From positions 1 through 31,535 of the forward strand of contig VBKY01000079.1 of the NCBI GenBank assembly GCA_005879255.1: DNA of 31,535 nucleotides, in the 5' to 3' direction. Numbering within the stretch: position 1 is the first letter of the stretch; each line of letters begins with the position of its first letter. Below, piece after piece: positions 9,730 through 19,385 of the stretch. The position numbers and the translations under genes are program-made. The notes beneath the pieces were generated by a model, which was not told the DNA's origin, did not search any database, and saw only the letters and a program-made list of their open reading frames with translations. The DNA is from Deltaproteobacteria bacterium (GTDB lineage Bacteria; Desulfobacterota_B; Binatia; UBA9968).

Positions 9730-10652
9730 CGGCCAACGCTTTTGCGGCAATAATCGACGGTATGCCACAACCCGTCTTTGAGGGTCATTTGGGGACGCCA
9801 GCCGAGAATCTGTGCGGCGCAGCCCGCATCGAGACAGCTGCGCCGTTGTTCGCCTGGCTTTGCCGGGCCATGCTGTGCCTCGATAGGACTGCCGACGGCT
9901 TGGCGCAAGTGCTGATAAATGGTCACCACGTCGGTTTCCACGCCGGTGCCGATGTTGATCGGGCCGATGAATGAGGATTGCAGCGCGGCCACGTTGGCGG
10001 CGACCACGTCGCCAACGTAAACATAATCGCGGGTTTGCCGCCCGTCGCCGTTGATCACCGGTGTTTTCCCCGCCAGCAGCGCGGACAGAAAAATCGCCAC
10101 GACGCCAGCCTCGCCCTTAGCCGATTGGCGCGGGCCATAGACGTTGGCGTAACGTAAAGCAATATAGGGCAATCCAAACGCCTGATGATAGTACGAAAGA
10201 TAAAGCTCGCCGGCGCGCTTGCTCACGCCATACGGGCTCGCGGGTTCGGTGTCATGGCTTTCCGGCGCGGGAAACACTTTTTGCTCGCCATAAACCGCTC
10301 CGCCCGAAGAAGCGAAAATCACTTTTTTCACGCCGCTGTTTTTGCCGGTCTCCAGCAGATTGATAAAGCCGAGAATATTCACGCGCGCGTCGAACGTTGG
10401 ATCAGCCACTGAATGACGCACATCCATTTGCGCCGCGTGATGGCTCAAGACATCAGGCTTAATCTGTTCGATCAATCGAGCCGCTTCTTTTTCCGCTATG
10501 TCGACCTGGTGGAGTGTGGCTTGGGAATTGACATTAACGCTCTGGCCAGTAGAGAAGTCATCGATGATATGCACTTCATGACCACCATCCAAGTAGGCGT
10601 CGACGACATGTGAAGCGATGAACCCCGCGCCGCCGGTAACGACTATTTTCAC
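9726..10652 (-). CDS. NAD-dependent nucleotide-sugar epimerase (GalE-like, extended SDR)
   Basis: A 308-residue extended short-chain dehydrogenase. The NAD-binding loop [10 protein letters not shown] is at residues 6-15, the catalytic Ser region [10 protein letters not shown] at 114-123, and the catalytic pair Tyr141/Lys145 in [11 protein letters not shown]. The C-terminal half carries the sugar-nucleotide binding region ([13 protein letters not shown]). UDP-glucose 4-epimerase is the standard annotation. However, coupled translation with ugd and uxs (ATGA overlap with uxs at 10649-10652) makes a UDP-xylose or UDP-glucuronate C4-epimerase a real alternative. Sequence alone does not settle the substrate. 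It also overlaps the lepA start downstream. Confidence 0.9.
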
Positions 10653-11596
10653 GCGCTCTTCTCTTTCAAATGCGCGCGAAAGTATTCGATCGTTTTGAGC
10701 AGGCCTTCTTCCAACTTAACTTTCGGCTCCCAATTGAGAATCCTTTTCGCTTTCGCAATATCGGGCTGGCGAACCTGGGGATCGTCCTCCGGCAACGGTT
10801 TGAAGACGATGGTGCTGTGCGAGTCGGTAAGCTCGATGATTTTCTTGGCAAAGTCGAGCACCGTCATCTCGTGAGGATTGCCGATGTTGACGGGCAAGTG
10901 ATGATCGCTCTTAAGCAGCTTGTTGAGTCCATCGACCAGATCATCGACATACTGAAAACTTCTCGTTTGCTGCCCCTGGCCGTAAACCGTCAGCGGCTGT
11001 CCTTTGAGCGCCTGCATAATGAAATTCGGCACTACCCGGCCATCACGCAGGCGCATGCGCGGCCCGTAGGTATTAAAAATCCGCACGATACGCGTATTCA
11101 AGCCGTGATAGCGATGATAGGCCATGGTCATCGCCTCGGCGAATCGTTTGGCTTCGTCGTATACGCCGCGCGGCCCGATCGGATTGACGTTGCCCCAATA
11201 CTCCTCGCTTTGCGGCCTGACCTGCGGATCGCCGTAAACCTCGGACGTCGACGCCAAGAGATAGACGGCGCTCTTCGTCTTTGCCAAGCCCAACGTATTA
11301 TGCGTTCCCAGCGCGCCCACCTTGAGGGTCGGAATCGGTAATTCCAAATAATCCACCGGACTCGCCGGTGAAGCGAAATGGAGGATGTAATCCAGCGGCT
11401 CCTGCACTTCGATGAAGCGGCTCACGTTGTGATCGATGAAGCGGAAGCGCGGATTTTTGAGAAACGGCGCCATGTTTTCTTTAGCGCCGGTCGAATAATT
11501 GTCCATGCAGAGGACTTCGTGCCCTTGATTGAGAAAGCGCTCGCATAAATGCGAGCCGATAAAGCCGGCGCCACCGGTCACTAGATATCTAGCCAT
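10649..11596 (-). CDS. uxs: UDP-glucuronate decarboxylase (UDP-xylose synthase)
   Basis: Extended SDR that oxidises, decarboxylates and re-reduces UDP-glucuronate to UDP-xylose. Visible signatures: [11 protein letters not shown] (residues 6-16), [11 protein letters not shown] (31-41), and [11 protein letters not shown] (73-83), which is typical of the UXS/ArnA-decarboxylase branch. TSEVYGDP includes the Glu (119) needed for decarboxylation, and the catalytic Tyr146/Lys150 lie in [22 protein letters not shown] supplies the conserved substrate arginine. Length (315 aa) matches bacterial UXS. Its 5' end overlaps ugd by 8 nt, so UDP-glucose to UDP-glucuronate to UDP-xylose is encoded consecutively. 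Confidence 0.93.
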   Translation of the reverse strand: MARYLVTGGAGFIGSHLCERFLNQGHEVLCMDNYSTGAKENMAPFLKNPRFRFIDHNVSRFIEVQEPLDYILHFASPASPVDYLELPIPTLKVGALGTHNTLGLAKTKSAVYLLASTSEVYGDPQVRPQSEEYWGNVNPIGPRGVYDEAKRFAEAMTMAYHRYHGLNTRIVRIFNTYGPRMRLRDGRVVPNFIMQALKGQPLTVYGQGQQTRSFQYVDDLVDGLNKLLKSDHHLPVNIGNPHEMTVLDFAKKIIELTDSHSTIVFKPLPEDDPQVRQPDIAKAKRILNWEPKVKLEEGLLKTIEYFRAHLKEKSA

Positions 11597-12893
11597 CGTT
11601 CCGCCCTATCGAATAGTAGGTAAAGCCGAGCTTGCGCACATCCCCTGGATCGTAAATATTGCGCCCGTCAAAAATCACCGGCTGTTTGAGCAGCCCCTTG
11701 ATTCGCACAAAATCCGGCCGGCGAAACTCGTTCCATTCGGTGAGAATAAGCAGAGCCGCTGCGCCGTGCAGCGCGTCATAGTTTCGGTGCGTGTATTGTA
11801 TACGGTCACCGAAAATCTTTCTCGCCTCTTCCATGGCCTCGGGATCGAATGCTTGCACCCGCGCGCCGCCGGCCAAAAGCGATTCGATGACGGTGATTGA
11901 CGGCGCGTCCCTCATATCGTCGGTGCGCGGTTTGAACGCCAGCCCCCAGATCGCAAATGTTAGACCCGACAACGGTTCGCCGAAATGCCTTTTCACCTTG
12001 TCGAACAACAGTACCTTCTGGCTCTCGTTCACCTGTTCCACCGCTCTAAGGAGCGCCATTGTCGGCTTATCTCCGCCCATGCTGATCATGGCGCGGATGT
12101 CCTTCGGAAAACACGACCCGCCGAATCCGACGCCGGGAAAAATAAAGTGCGGCCCGATGCGCCGGTCCAGGCTGATAGCGCGGCGAACTTCGCTCACATC
12201 GGCTTTCATCGCTTCGCACAGACGCGCCACTTCGTTGATGAAAGAGATCTTTGTCGCCAGCATGGCGTTGGCCGCGTATTTACTCATCTCGGCGCTCCGG
12301 CTATCCATGACCAGAATAGGATTTCCCGTGCGCAAGAATGGATCATAGAGTTCCTTGAGAGTCTCCAGGGCCTCGGCATTGTCGCCGCCCAAGACAACGC
12401 GGTCGGGCTTCATAAAGTCTTCCACCGCCGCGCCCTCCTTCATAAACTCGGGATTGGACGCAACCGCAAAGGGCTGTTCCGTTTCTTCTGAAATCCACTC
12501 CTTAATCCGATCAGCCGTGCCGACCGGCACCGTGCTTTTGGTGACGATGATCTTGAACGAGTCCATCGCTCTGGCGATGCCTTTGGCGGTGGCTTTCACG
12601 TATTCAAGATTGGCGTCTCCGGTGGGCCCCTGGGGCGTGCCGACGGCGATAAAGATGATTTGGGAATTTTTAACCGAACTCGCCAAATCGGTCGTAAAGC
12701 TCAAGCGCTGATCCTCAGCATTGCGCCGGACCATTTCCTCCAGGCCCGGCTCGTAAATCGGCACCTTGCCGGCATTGAGCATTTCGATTTTATTTTCATC
12801 AATATCGACGCAGATCACGTCGTTACCGCTTTCGGCAAAGCACGTGCCGGCGACCAAACCGACATAGCCGGTTCCAACTACAGCCAAATTCAT
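11589..12893 (-). CDS. ugd: UDP-glucose 6-dehydrogenase
   Basis: Two-step NAD-dependent oxidation of UDP-glucose to UDP-glucuronate. The N-terminal Rossmann motif [17 protein letters not shown] (residues 5-21) is followed by [10 protein letters not shown] (118-126). The catalytic cysteine is Cys261 in [12 protein letters not shown], and the C-terminal substrate region starts at [16 protein letters not shown]. At 434 aa it is the usual size for the single-domain-pair bacterial form. The start overlaps the glycosyltransferase stop (ATGA, 12890-12893). Its product directly feeds the downstream uxs gene. Confidence 0.96.
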   Translation of the reverse strand: MNLAVVGTGYVGLVAGTCFAESGNDVICVDIDENKIEMLNAGKVPIYEPGLEEMVRRNAEDQRLSFTTDLASSVKNSQIIFIAVGTPQGPTGDANLEYVKATAKGIARAMDSFKIIVTKSTVPVGTADRIKEWISEETEQPFAVASNPEFMKEGAAVEDFMKPDRVVLGGDNAEALETLKELYDPFLRTGNPILVMDSRSAEMSKYAANAMLATKISFINEVARLCEAMKADVSEVRRAISLDRRIGPHFIFPGVGFGGSCFPKDIRAMISMGGDKPTMALLRAVEQVNESQKVLLFDKVKRHFGEPLSGLTFAIWGLAFKPRTDDMRDAPSITVIESLLAGGARVQAFDPEAMEEARKIFGDRIQYTHRNYDALHGAAALLILTEWNEFRRPDFVRIKGLLKQPVIFDGRNIYDPGDVRKLGFTYYSIGRNDG

Positions 12894-13843
12894 GTTCTTC
12901 TACCACCCTCGAGAACTTCGCGAACGACATAAACCGGACGTTCCTGCGACTCATGATAGGTGCGCGCCAACATCTCTCCCAGGAGTCCCATGGTGACGAA
13001 TTGAAAACCGATAAAAATGAGCAGGACCGCCAGCAGAAGCAGCGGCCGGCTGCCGATGTCCGCGTCGTAAACTAGTTTTTGTACGGTTAAATATAACGCG
13101 ATCACAAACCCAGCTAAACCGCTGATCACGCCAATCGGTCCGAACACGTGGGACGGCCGGGTCGAATAGCTGCTAAGAAATTTCACCGTCAGGAGATCCA
13201 ACACGACGCGTAGCGTTCTGGTAATTCCATATTTGGATTCGCCACGAAGCCGTGGCCGGTGGTTGACCTTGAGCTCGGCGACCTGGGCGCCCCTTTCGTA
13301 GGCGATCGCCGGGATAAAGCGGTGCATTTCGCCGTATAATCTGAGGCTCTTGGCCACCTCCTTGCGCATCGCTTTGAGCGTGCAACCGTAATCATGAAGT
13401 TTCACCTTTGTTGTCCAGGATATCAGACGGTTGGCGATCATTGAAGGCAGACGGCGACTGAAAAACGGATCCTGCCGGTTGAAGCGCCAGCCCGCCACCA
13501 AATCGTTGTCCTCCTGGAGCATTTCAAGCAGTGCGGGAATGTCGGCCGGATCATTTTGCCCATCGCCATCCATCAGGACAATGATTTCCCCTTGCGCATA
13601 GGCCAAGCCCGCCGCCAGCGCCGCGGTTTGGCCAAAGTTCCGCCGGAGTCGCACCACTTTGAGACTCGGCTCTATGCAATGCAACCGACTCAAAGCGGTA
13701 AAAGTGCCGTCCTTACTTCCGTCATCGACCGCGACGATTTCGCAACTTTTGCCCAACGTTGCCAAGACGCCATTGATTTCGCGAATTAACGGTTCGACGT
13801 TTTCTTCCTCGTTGTAGACGGGAATGACTATGGAAAGCTCCAT
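12890..13843 (-). CDS. GT2 glycosyltransferase, polyprenyl-phosphate type (ArnC/GtrB/DPM1-like)
   Basis: The protein starts with the GT-A fold (LSIVIPVYNEEENV), has VDDGSKDGT (39-47), and carries the metal-binding acidic motif MDGDGQNDPADI (Asp92/Asp94). Two C-terminal TM helices (about residues 228-250 and 262-285) are followed by a cytoplasmic tail, the architecture of enzymes that load a sugar onto undecaprenyl or dolichyl phosphate. The acceptor loop region has HRPRLRGESKYG. Because it is coupled to ugd and uxs, a UDP-glucuronate-derived sugar (glucuronate, xylose or arabinose) is a likely donor, but this is inference. Length is 317 aa. It starts 4 nt after the upstream kinase stop. Confidence 0.9.
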   Translation of the reverse strand: MELSIVIPVYNEEENVEPLIREINGVLATLGKSCEIVAVDDGSKDGTFTALSRLHCIEPSLKVVRLRRNFGQTAALAAGLAYAQGEIIVLMDGDGQNDPADIPALLEMLQEDNDLVAGWRFNRQDPFFSRRLPSMIANRLISWTTKVKLHDYGCTLKAMRKEVAKSLRLYGEMHRFIPAIAYERGAQVAELKVNHRPRLRGESKYGITRTLRVVLDLLTVKFLSSYSTRPSHVFGPIGVISGLAGFVIALYLTVQKLVYDADIGSRPLLLLAVLLIFIGFQFVTMGLLGEMLARTYHESQERPVYVVREVLEGGRRT

Positions 13844-13847
13844 CGGC

Positions 13848-14753
13848 TCAGGAATGAAAATCGGTTAGCTCGACAAACCCTTGGTATCGTTTTTCAATAT
13901 CTGTCAGAGAGACGTCGGTAAGCCGTTTGACGCCAAAATCCTCGACGGTGAACGATGCGACAACGGAACCATAAACGATCGCCCGTCTGAGGCCGCCTTG
14001 GCTCTGGTCGCCGGAGCGCGCCAGATGTCCCATGAATCCGCCGGCGAACGAATCGCCCGCGCCTGTCGGATCGAAAACTTGTTCCAATGGGTAGGCGGGC
14101 GTGGCGAATACCGACGAATCAGAAAACTGCAGCACGCCATACTCGCCGCGCTTGACGAGAATCATCTTTGGGCCCATTTTGAGAATCGCGCGCGCCGCCT
14201 TGACGATATTGTCGTAACCGCTCAATAAGCGCGCTTCCGAATCGTTAATCACCAGTACTTCGATCCGCTTGAGCACTTTTTTTAGCTCTTCGTTGCTCTC
14301 GCGGATCCAGTGGTCCATGGTGTCGCATGCGACCAGCTTCATGCGGCGAAGCTGGTTTAGCACTTCCAATTGCATCACCGGATCAATATTGCCGAGAAAG
14401 ACATACTCAGCGTCGCGGTAGCGCTCTGGTAGTTTTGGCTCGAAGCCGGCGAGAACGTTCAAGTGCAGCTCGACGGTATCGCGCAGATTAATGTCTTCGT
14501 GATAGCGGCCGCGCCAGTGAAACGTATCGCCCTTTTCGCGCTCAATGCCGTCAATGTCGATCTTTCGCTGGGTGAAGAGATCCAGGTAGTCCTGGGGAAA
14601 ATCTTCACCGATGACGCCGACGATGCGCACCGGAGCGAAGAAACTTGCGCCGAGAGCGAAGTAAGACGCCGATCCGCCCAAGATGCGCTCCGCCGAGCCG
14701 AATGGCGTCTCAATCGAATCGAAGGCGACAGTACCAACAACCAATACGCTCAT
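13848..14753 (-). CDS. PfkB-family carbohydrate/nucleoside kinase
   Basis: Ribokinase-fold kinase of 301 aa. I start it at the ATG at 14753 (MSVLVVGTVAFDSIETPFG), which overlaps the mtnP stop as ATGA; the longer reading adds a non-conserved leader inside mtnP. Family signatures: LGGSASYFALG (25-35), NDSEARLL (170-177), and the ATP/anion-hole motif DPTGAGDSFAGGF with the catalytic base Asp234. The substrate pocket does not allow a confident call: sugars, ribose or a nucleoside are all possible. Tight coupling with MTA phosphorylase suggests a substrate from nucleoside salvage (inference). Confidence 0.88.
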   Translation of the reverse strand: MSVLVVGTVAFDSIETPFGSAERILGGSASYFALGASFFAPVRIVGVIGEDFPQDYLDLFTQRKIDIDGIEREKGDTFHWRGRYHEDINLRDTVELHLNVLAGFEPKLPERYRDAEYVFLGNIDPVMQLEVLNQLRRMKLVACDTMDHWIRESNEELKKVLKRIEVLVINDSEARLLSGYDNIVKAARAILKMGPKMILVKRGEYGVLQFSDSSVFATPAYPLEQVFDPTGAGDSFAGGFMGHLARSGDQSQGGLRRAIVYGSVVASFTVEDFGVKRLTDVSLTDIEKRYQGFVELTDFHS

Positions 14754-15610
14754 AGATATTTTCCGATGATGGGCCGTAATTCCGCGCGGAGCTTCTTCGG
14801 AATCCGCGCGCGTTCGGTGATGATAGCATCCTTTAACGCTGAGGCACAGGCGCAGCAACGCGCGGACGACAATTCCGTCACGGCGCGCCGGATTGTGCGC
14901 TGCGCCAGGTCGACGTTTTGCTTGAGCACAGCCAACACATGGTCAATCTCGACGTCGCCGGCCGCCTGGTTCCAACAGTCGTAGTCGGTGGCCAGTGCGA
15001 GTGTGCCAAAGCAGATTTCAGCCTCGCGCGCCAACTTGGCTTCTTGAAGATTGGTCATACCGATAACATGGGCGCCCCAGTTACGGTAAAGATGCGACTC
15101 CGCCCGCGTAGAGAACTGCGGTCCTTCCATACAAAGATAAGTTCCACCGGCGTGAACTTTCGCTCCCTCGGAATTGGCCGCGGCGGCAAGAATCGCCGAA
15201 AGATCTTTACAAAAAGGATCGGCCAAGCTCACGTGAGCCACCAGCCCCCGGCCGAAAAACGTGCTCGGTCTTAGCGTCGTGCGATCGATGAATTGATCCG
15301 GGATCACGACATGTCCGGGGGCAATTTCTTGCCGCAGGCTGCCGACCGCGCTCACCGAGATGATGCGCTCTACGCCGAGTTTTTTCATCGCAAAAGTGTT
15401 CGCGCGAAAATTCACTTCGGTGGGCAACCAACGATGGCCTTGGCCGTGACGCGGCAGGAACACTAGCTCGATTTTTCCGAGCCGGCCGCGAATCAGTTTG
15501 TCCGACGGTTTGCCGAAAGGGGTTTTGACCTCAACCGCCCGCACTCCTTCGAGGCCTGGCATCTGATAAAGGCCGCTCCCGCCGATGACACCGATCATCC
15601 CTGCGCCCAT
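14750..15610 (-). CDS. mtnP: S-methyl-5'-thioadenosine phosphorylase / purine nucleoside phosphorylase
   Basis: Phosphorolyses methylthioadenosine, a by-product of polyamine and SAM metabolism, to adenine and methylthioribose 1-phosphate. The PNP/MTAP class 2 fold shows IGVIGGSGLYQMPGLEG near the start, FLPRHGQGHRWLPTEVNFRA (phosphate and substrate loop, about 52-71), GGTYLCMEGPQFSTRAES, GMTNLQEAKLAREAE and the late DYDCW segment (LATDYDCWNQ) that is diagnostic for MTAP-type enzymes. Length 286 aa is normal. The ATG at 15610 is used; a second ATG four codons in is an alternative. It begins 1 nt after the rlmN stop and overlaps the kinase downstream. Confidence 0.93.
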   Translation of the reverse strand: MGAGMIGVIGGSGLYQMPGLEGVRAVEVKTPFGKPSDKLIRGRLGKIELVFLPRHGQGHRWLPTEVNFRANTFAMKKLGVERIISVSAVGSLRQEIAPGHVVIPDQFIDRTTLRPSTFFGRGLVAHVSLADPFCKDLSAILAAAANSEGAKVHAGGTYLCMEGPQFSTRAESHLYRNWGAHVIGMTNLQEAKLAREAEICFGTLALATDYDCWNQAAGDVEIDHVLAVLKQNVDLAQRTIRRAVTELSSARCCACASALKDAIITERARIPKKLRAELRPIIGKYL

Positions 15611-15611
15611 A

Positions 15612-16688
15612 TCAATTTGACATCCCTTCGGCGCTCAGCCTTCGTTCACGCCGAGTGTGGACGAACTCCTCGCCTTGTAATTGGCCGCAAGCGGCTTGAA
15701 TATCATCTCCCCTCGGACGGCGCACGTTTACCTGGACACCGGCGTCGTGCAAGACGTTTTGAAAGCTCGCGATCCGTTCGTCGGTCGGCCGCACGTAGCT
15801 ACTGCCGGGATGGGGATTAAACGGGATGACGTTCACTTTGCTGGGAATGCCCTTGAGCCGTTTGACGAGCTCGCGCGCGTCCTGCTGCGAATCGTTGACA
15901 CCGCCCAAGAGAACATACTCGAAGGTGATGCGTTTGCGTCGTGGTATCGGGAGCGAGCGGCAGCAATCGAGCAATTGTTCGAGCGAATATTTGCGATTGA
16001 CCGGCATCAACTGACCACGCAACCGGTCGTTCGACGCGTGCAGGGAAATGGCGAGATTGACCCGGGTCTCTGCCATCAACTTTTCAATCTGCGGAACCAG
16101 GCCAACCGTTGAAAGCGTCACCCTTCGTGGTGAAATACCGATTCCCCATTCCGCGTCAGTAATGATTTCCAGCGCGCCGGCGGTCTGGGCGTAATTTGCC
16201 AACGGCTCGCCCATTCCCATGAGAACGGCATGTGTAATGCGCCGTTCTTGGCTCACAGTTCGGCTTGCCTCGAGGATTTGATCAACGATCTCGCTCGCAG
16301 TCAAATTTCTTTTGAGACCCAACAGCGCAGTCGCGCAAAAGGCGCAGCCGAAGCCACAGCCGACTTGCGTCGAGATGCAGATCGTCAACCGGTGCGCTTC
16401 CGGAATCAACACGCTTTCGATGCTCGCGCCATCCGCGAGGCCAAATAAAAACTTGACCGTGCCATCCCGCGACTGGACCCGGCGCACAATCCGAAGCCGG
16501 CCGATGGAAAAACGTTCTGCCAACTCATCGCGCAGGTCGCGCGACAAATTCGTCATCTCCGCGAACGACGTGACCCGTTTCTGAAACAGCCACAGGCGGA
16601 TCTGCTTGGCGCGGTACAGCGGATGCTTTCGTTCCGTCAAAAACGCAGTGAGCTCCTTGAAGCTCAGATCTTTAATATTGGGCTTCAC
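15612..16688 (-). CDS. rlmN: Dual-specificity 23S rRNA/tRNA adenine C2-methyltransferase (RlmN)
   Basis: Radical-SAM enzyme that methylates A2503 of 23S rRNA and A37 of some tRNAs. The radical-SAM cluster cysteines are in CGFGCAFC (Cys111, Cys115, Cys118). The second catalytic cysteine, which carries the methyl group, is in the C-terminal AACGQL (near residue 340). GMGEPLANY (SAM-binding GGE-type motif) and RVTLSTVGLVPQI are also present. Length 358 aa fits the family. The start is a GTG at 16688 (MKPNIKDLSF); a 9-codon reading frame ends on it with a GTGA overlap. It opens the coupled series that leads through mtnP. Confidence 0.96.
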   Translation of the reverse strand: MKPNIKDLSFKELTAFLTERKHPLYRAKQIRLWLFQKRVTSFAEMTNLSRDLRDELAERFSIGRLRIVRRVQSRDGTVKFLFGLADGASIESVLIPEAHRLTICISTQVGCGFGCAFCATALLGLKRNLTASEIVDQILEASRTVSQERRITHAVLMGMGEPLANYAQTAGALEIITDAEWGIGISPRRVTLSTVGLVPQIEKLMAETRVNLAISLHASNDRLRGQLMPVNRKYSLEQLLDCCRSLPIPRRKRITFEYVLLGGVNDSQQDARELVKRLKGIPSKVNVIPFNPHPGSSYVRPTDERIASFQNVLHDAGVQVNVRRPRGDDIQAACGQLQGEEFVHTRRERRLSAEGMSN

Positions 16689-16741
16689 TTCCAGATCGTG
16701 GTTGATTGAGCCATTGGTGGTTCAATTTAGCAAAAATTGTC

Positions 16742-16796
16742 GGGGCGACCCTCTGTGGTCGCCCGAAACAGGGCGGCACGGGGGCCTGCCCCTGCC
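16742..16796. repeat. Dispersed GC-rich palindromic intergenic repeat
   Basis: GGGCGACC (16743-16750) and GGTCGCCC (16757-16764) form an 8-bp stem with a 6-nt loop, followed by CGAAACAGGGCGGCACGG and a GGGGGCCTGCCCCT segment. This composition is typical of abundant short intergenic repeats in environmental bacterial genomes. It lies between ndk and rlmN and would form RNA hairpins in the leftward transcript. Whether it stops transcription is not evident, as no U-run follows. Confidence 0.7.
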
Positions 16797-16834
16797 ATCA
16801 AATGAATCACCCAAGAGCCGAACGGGGCGTGGGA

Positions 16835-17254
16835 TTAAAAAAGTTCGTCGGGTCTGAAAAAGAAAGCAATCTCATTGATCGCGGTCTCAGAGCCGTCGGA
16901 ACCGTGGACCGCATTTTGTTCCACATCGTTGCCCCAATCTTTGCGGATAGTTCCCGGCGCCGCCTTGGCCGGGTCGGTGGCGCCCATGATCTCGCGGTTT
17001 TTCAAGATGGCATTTTCACCTTCGAGCACCGACACGAAGATCGGGCCCGAAGACATGTAAACGCACAGGCTCGCGAAAAATGGCCGCTCCTTGTGCACTG
17101 CGTAAAACGCCTGCGCGCGCTCCGGGGTTAGCCGAAGCAGCTTGCCAGCCGCGATTCTCAATCCGGCGGATTCGAATCGACAAAGGATTTCACCGATAAG
17201 ATTTCGCCTCACGGCGTCGGGCTTGACGATCGATAACGTTCGTTCCACGCTCAT
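16835..17254 (-). CDS. ndk: Nucleoside diphosphate kinase
   Basis: Transfers the gamma-phosphate between nucleoside triphosphates via a phospho-histidine. [18 protein letters not shown] begins the family fold, and the active-site His117 is in NAVHGSDG, followed by the usual [11 protein letters not shown] ending. Length 139 aa is standard. The ATG overlaps the sucD stop by one base (TAATG), so it is coupled to succinyl-CoA synthetase. This is a sensible pairing, because that enzyme can make GTP or ATP which Ndk equilibrates. The segment around residues 60-70 ([15 protein letters not shown]) differs from the common FFxxLVxxMxSGPV only conservatively. Confidence 0.97.
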   Translation of the reverse strand: MSVERTLSIVKPDAVRRNLIGEILCRFESAGLRIAAGKLLRLTPERAQAFYAVHKERPFFASLCVYMSSGPIFVSVLEGENAILKNREIMGATDPAKAAPGTIRKDWGNDVEQNAVHGSDGSETAINEIAFFFRPDELF

Positions 17255-18126
17255 TACTTTCCTATAGCCTCCTGCATCGAGCGGCCGATGGTCGCCGGTG
17301 ACGAAGCCATGTGAATTCCGGCCGCTGTCATCGCGGCGATTTTTTCCTTGGCCGTACCTTTGCCGCCCGAAATGATCGCCCCCGCGTGACCCATTCTTTT
17401 GCCCGGCGGCGCAGTCTGGCCGGCGATGAAACCCACCACGGGTTTTTTCATATTCGCTTTAATCCATGCGGCGGCTTCCTCTTCGGCGCTGCCGCCGATC
17501 TCGCCGATCATGACCACCGCTTCGGTTCCGGGATCGCTACTGAACATAGCAAGCACATCGACAAACTCAAATCCATGCACCGGATCGCCGCCGATACCGA
17601 CGCAAGTCGATTGCCCCATGCCCAACCGCGTCAGCTGGTCCACCGCCTCATAAGTCAAGGTACCGCTACGCGAGACGACCCCAATGGTTCCAGGCCTGTG
17701 GATGTGCCCCGGCATGATGCCGATCTTGCATTCCCCGGGAGTGATGGTGCCCGGACAGTTCGGACCGAGCAGCCGGGAGCTTCGTCCGACAAGATAGCGT
17801 TTCACTTTGATCATATCGCGCACCGGCACGCCTTCGGTAATACAGATGATCAACGGGATGCGGGCGTCGGCCGATTCCAGAATCGCGTCAGCGGCAAACG
17901 GCGGTGGCACGTAAATCACGCTCGCGTTGGCGCCGGTCTCTCGCACTGCACGTTCGACGCTGTCGAAGATCGGTATTCCTTCGAATGCGCTGCCGCCCTT
18001 CCCCGGGGTCACGCCGGCAACCATTTGCGTGCCGTAGTCCTTGCACGCCTTGGTGTGGAATTGTCCGGTGGCACCGGTGATGCCTTGGGTCAGGACTCGT
18101 GTGTTTTTGTTAACTAAAATTGACAT
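17254..18126 (-). CDS. sucD: Succinyl-CoA synthetase (ADP- or GDP-forming), alpha subunit
   Basis: CoA-binding and phospho-histidine subunit of the TCA enzyme that converts succinyl-CoA to succinate with ATP or GTP formation. The N-terminal CoA-binding Rossmann region includes [36 protein letters not shown] is the central signature, and the phosphorylated histidine is in [16 protein letters not shown]. At 290 aa it is full length. It lies 71 nt after sucC; the gap contains repeat palindromes. Its stop overlaps the ndk start. Confidence 0.97.
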   Translation of the reverse strand: MSILVNKNTRVLTQGITGATGQFHTKACKDYGTQMVAGVTPGKGGSAFEGIPIFDSVERAVRETGANASVIYVPPPFAADAILESADARIPLIICITEGVPVRDMIKVKRYLVGRSSRLLGPNCPGTITPGECKIGIMPGHIHRPGTIGVVSRSGTLTYEAVDQLTRLGMGQSTCVGIGGDPVHGFEFVDVLAMFSSDPGTEAVVMIGEIGGSAEEEAAAWIKANMKKPVVGFIAGQTAPPGKRMGHAGAIISGGKGTAKEKIAAMTAAGIHMASSPATIGRSMQEAIGK

Positions 18127-18151
18127 AGGTCAAAACCGAAGATGGCACATG

Positions 18152-18195
18152 GAGGATCGAAGATCGCGATCCTCGATCTTCAATTCTCGATCCTC
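18152..18195. repeat. Overlapping palindromes between sucC and sucD
   Basis: GAGGATCG (18152-18159) pairs with CGATCCTC at 18167-18174, and again with a third copy at 18188-18195. An alternative stem, GAAGATCG (18159-18166) with CGATCTTC (18174-18181), overlaps the first. These GAGGATCG/GAAGATCG blocks look like a degenerate dispersed repeat array. In the transcript two mutually exclusive 8-bp hairpins could form just upstream of the sucD start. Confidence 0.6.
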
Positions 18196-18197
18196 GG

Positions 18198-19364
18198 CTA
18201 TGTTTTATTCACCGCATTCACGATCTTCTCCGCCGCCTCGGCCATGGTTTCCGCCGAAATAATCGCTAAACCGGAGTCGGCGAGAATTTTTCTGCCGATC
18301 TCGACGTTAGTCCCTTGCATCCGCACGACTAGCGGCACATTAACATTCAATTCCCGCGCTGCCTCGACGACGCCCTGAGCTAAAACATCGCAACGCATGA
18401 TGCCGCCGAAAATATTAATGAGCACGCCACGCACCCGCGGATCGGCCAGCAGGATTTTGAAGGCTTGAGCGACTTTTTCTTTGTTGGCGCCGCCGCCGAC
18501 GTCAAGAAAATTGGCCGGCTCGCCGCCGTAAAGTTTAATGATATCCATGGTCGCCATCGCCAAGCCGGCGCCGTTGACCATGCAGGCAATATTGCCGTCC
18601 AGGGAAATATAGGAAAGATCGTACTTGCTTGCTTCGACTTCTCGCGGATCCTCTTCGTAGAGATCGCGCAGCGCGAGAATGTCTTTCTGGCGAAAAAAAG
18701 CATTGCTATCGAAATTCATCTTGGCGTCGAGCGCCATGACCTGGCCTTCTTTAGTGACGATCAATGGGTTGATTTCCGCCAATGAAGCGTCGCATTCATC
18801 AAAGGCTCGATAGAGCCCTTGCATGACTGCGACCATCTTGTGGGTCAAGTCCGAGGGAATCTCGAGCGCGTAGGCCAAGCGCCGGCATTGGAATGGCGCC
18901 AATCCGATCACCGGGTCGATGGTCTCTTTGAGAATTTTGTCAGGGCGCTTGGCGGCGACTTCTTCGATCTCGACGCCGCCTTCGGATGAGCAGATCACGC
19001 TCACTCGAGACTGGGCGCGGTCTAAAACCATGGCGAGATAGATCTCGCGCTCGATGTTCAGCCCCTGCTCGACAAGCACCCGCCGGACCTGCCGGCCGGC
19101 AGGTCCGGTTTGGTGGGTGATAAGATTTTTGCCGAGCATGTCGCGCGCCTTTTCAGCCGCTTCGTCGGCGCTTTTGACCACTTTCACGCCGCCGCCCTTG
19201 CCGCGCCCGCCGGCATGAATCTGCGCCTTCACGACGCATACGCCGCCACCCAACTCAATGGCCGCGGCTTTCGCCTCTGCGGGTGTCGAGGCAACGATAC
19301 CGCGAGGTACAGCGACGCCGAAACGTTTAAGGATTTCTTTGGCTTGAAATTCGTGAATATTCAC
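18198..19364 (-). CDS. sucC: Succinyl-CoA synthetase, beta subunit
   Basis: Nucleotide- and succinate-binding partner of SucD, ATP-grasp fold. Motifs: [17 protein letters not shown] at the start, [18 protein letters not shown] (ATP-grasp, about 45-62), EINPLIV (metal-binding Glu/Asn), and [16 protein letters not shown] with [15 protein letters not shown]. The 388-aa length is exact for the family. The start codon is a GTG at 19364, chosen because it gives the conserved MNIHE N-terminus; the ribosome binding site is weak. A long imperfect hairpin lies just upstream, between it and mdh. Confidence 0.97.
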   Translation of the reverse strand: MNIHEFQAKEILKRFGVAVPRGIVASTPAEAKAAAIELGGGVCVVKAQIHAGGRGKGGGVKVVKSADEAAEKARDMLGKNLITHQTGPAGRQVRRVLVEQGLNIEREIYLAMVLDRAQSRVSVICSSEGGVEIEEVAAKRPDKILKETIDPVIGLAPFQCRRLAYALEIPSDLTHKMVAVMQGLYRAFDECDASLAEINPLIVTKEGQVMALDAKMNFDSNAFFRQKDILALRDLYEEDPREVEASKYDLSYISLDGNIACMVNGAGLAMATMDIIKLYGGEPANFLDVGGGANKEKVAQAFKILLADPRVRGVLINIFGGIMRCDVLAQGVVEAARELNVNVPLVVRMQGTNVEIGRKILADSGLAIISAETMAEAAEKIVNAVNKT

Positions 19365-19385
19365 CGCTTCACGCCGTGATAAAGC

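Noticed and set aside
17311..18117. Plus-strand frame of 268 codons opposite sucD
   Set aside because: Antisense shadow of a clearly functional gene; composition rich in His, Arg and Gly, as expected for such shadows.
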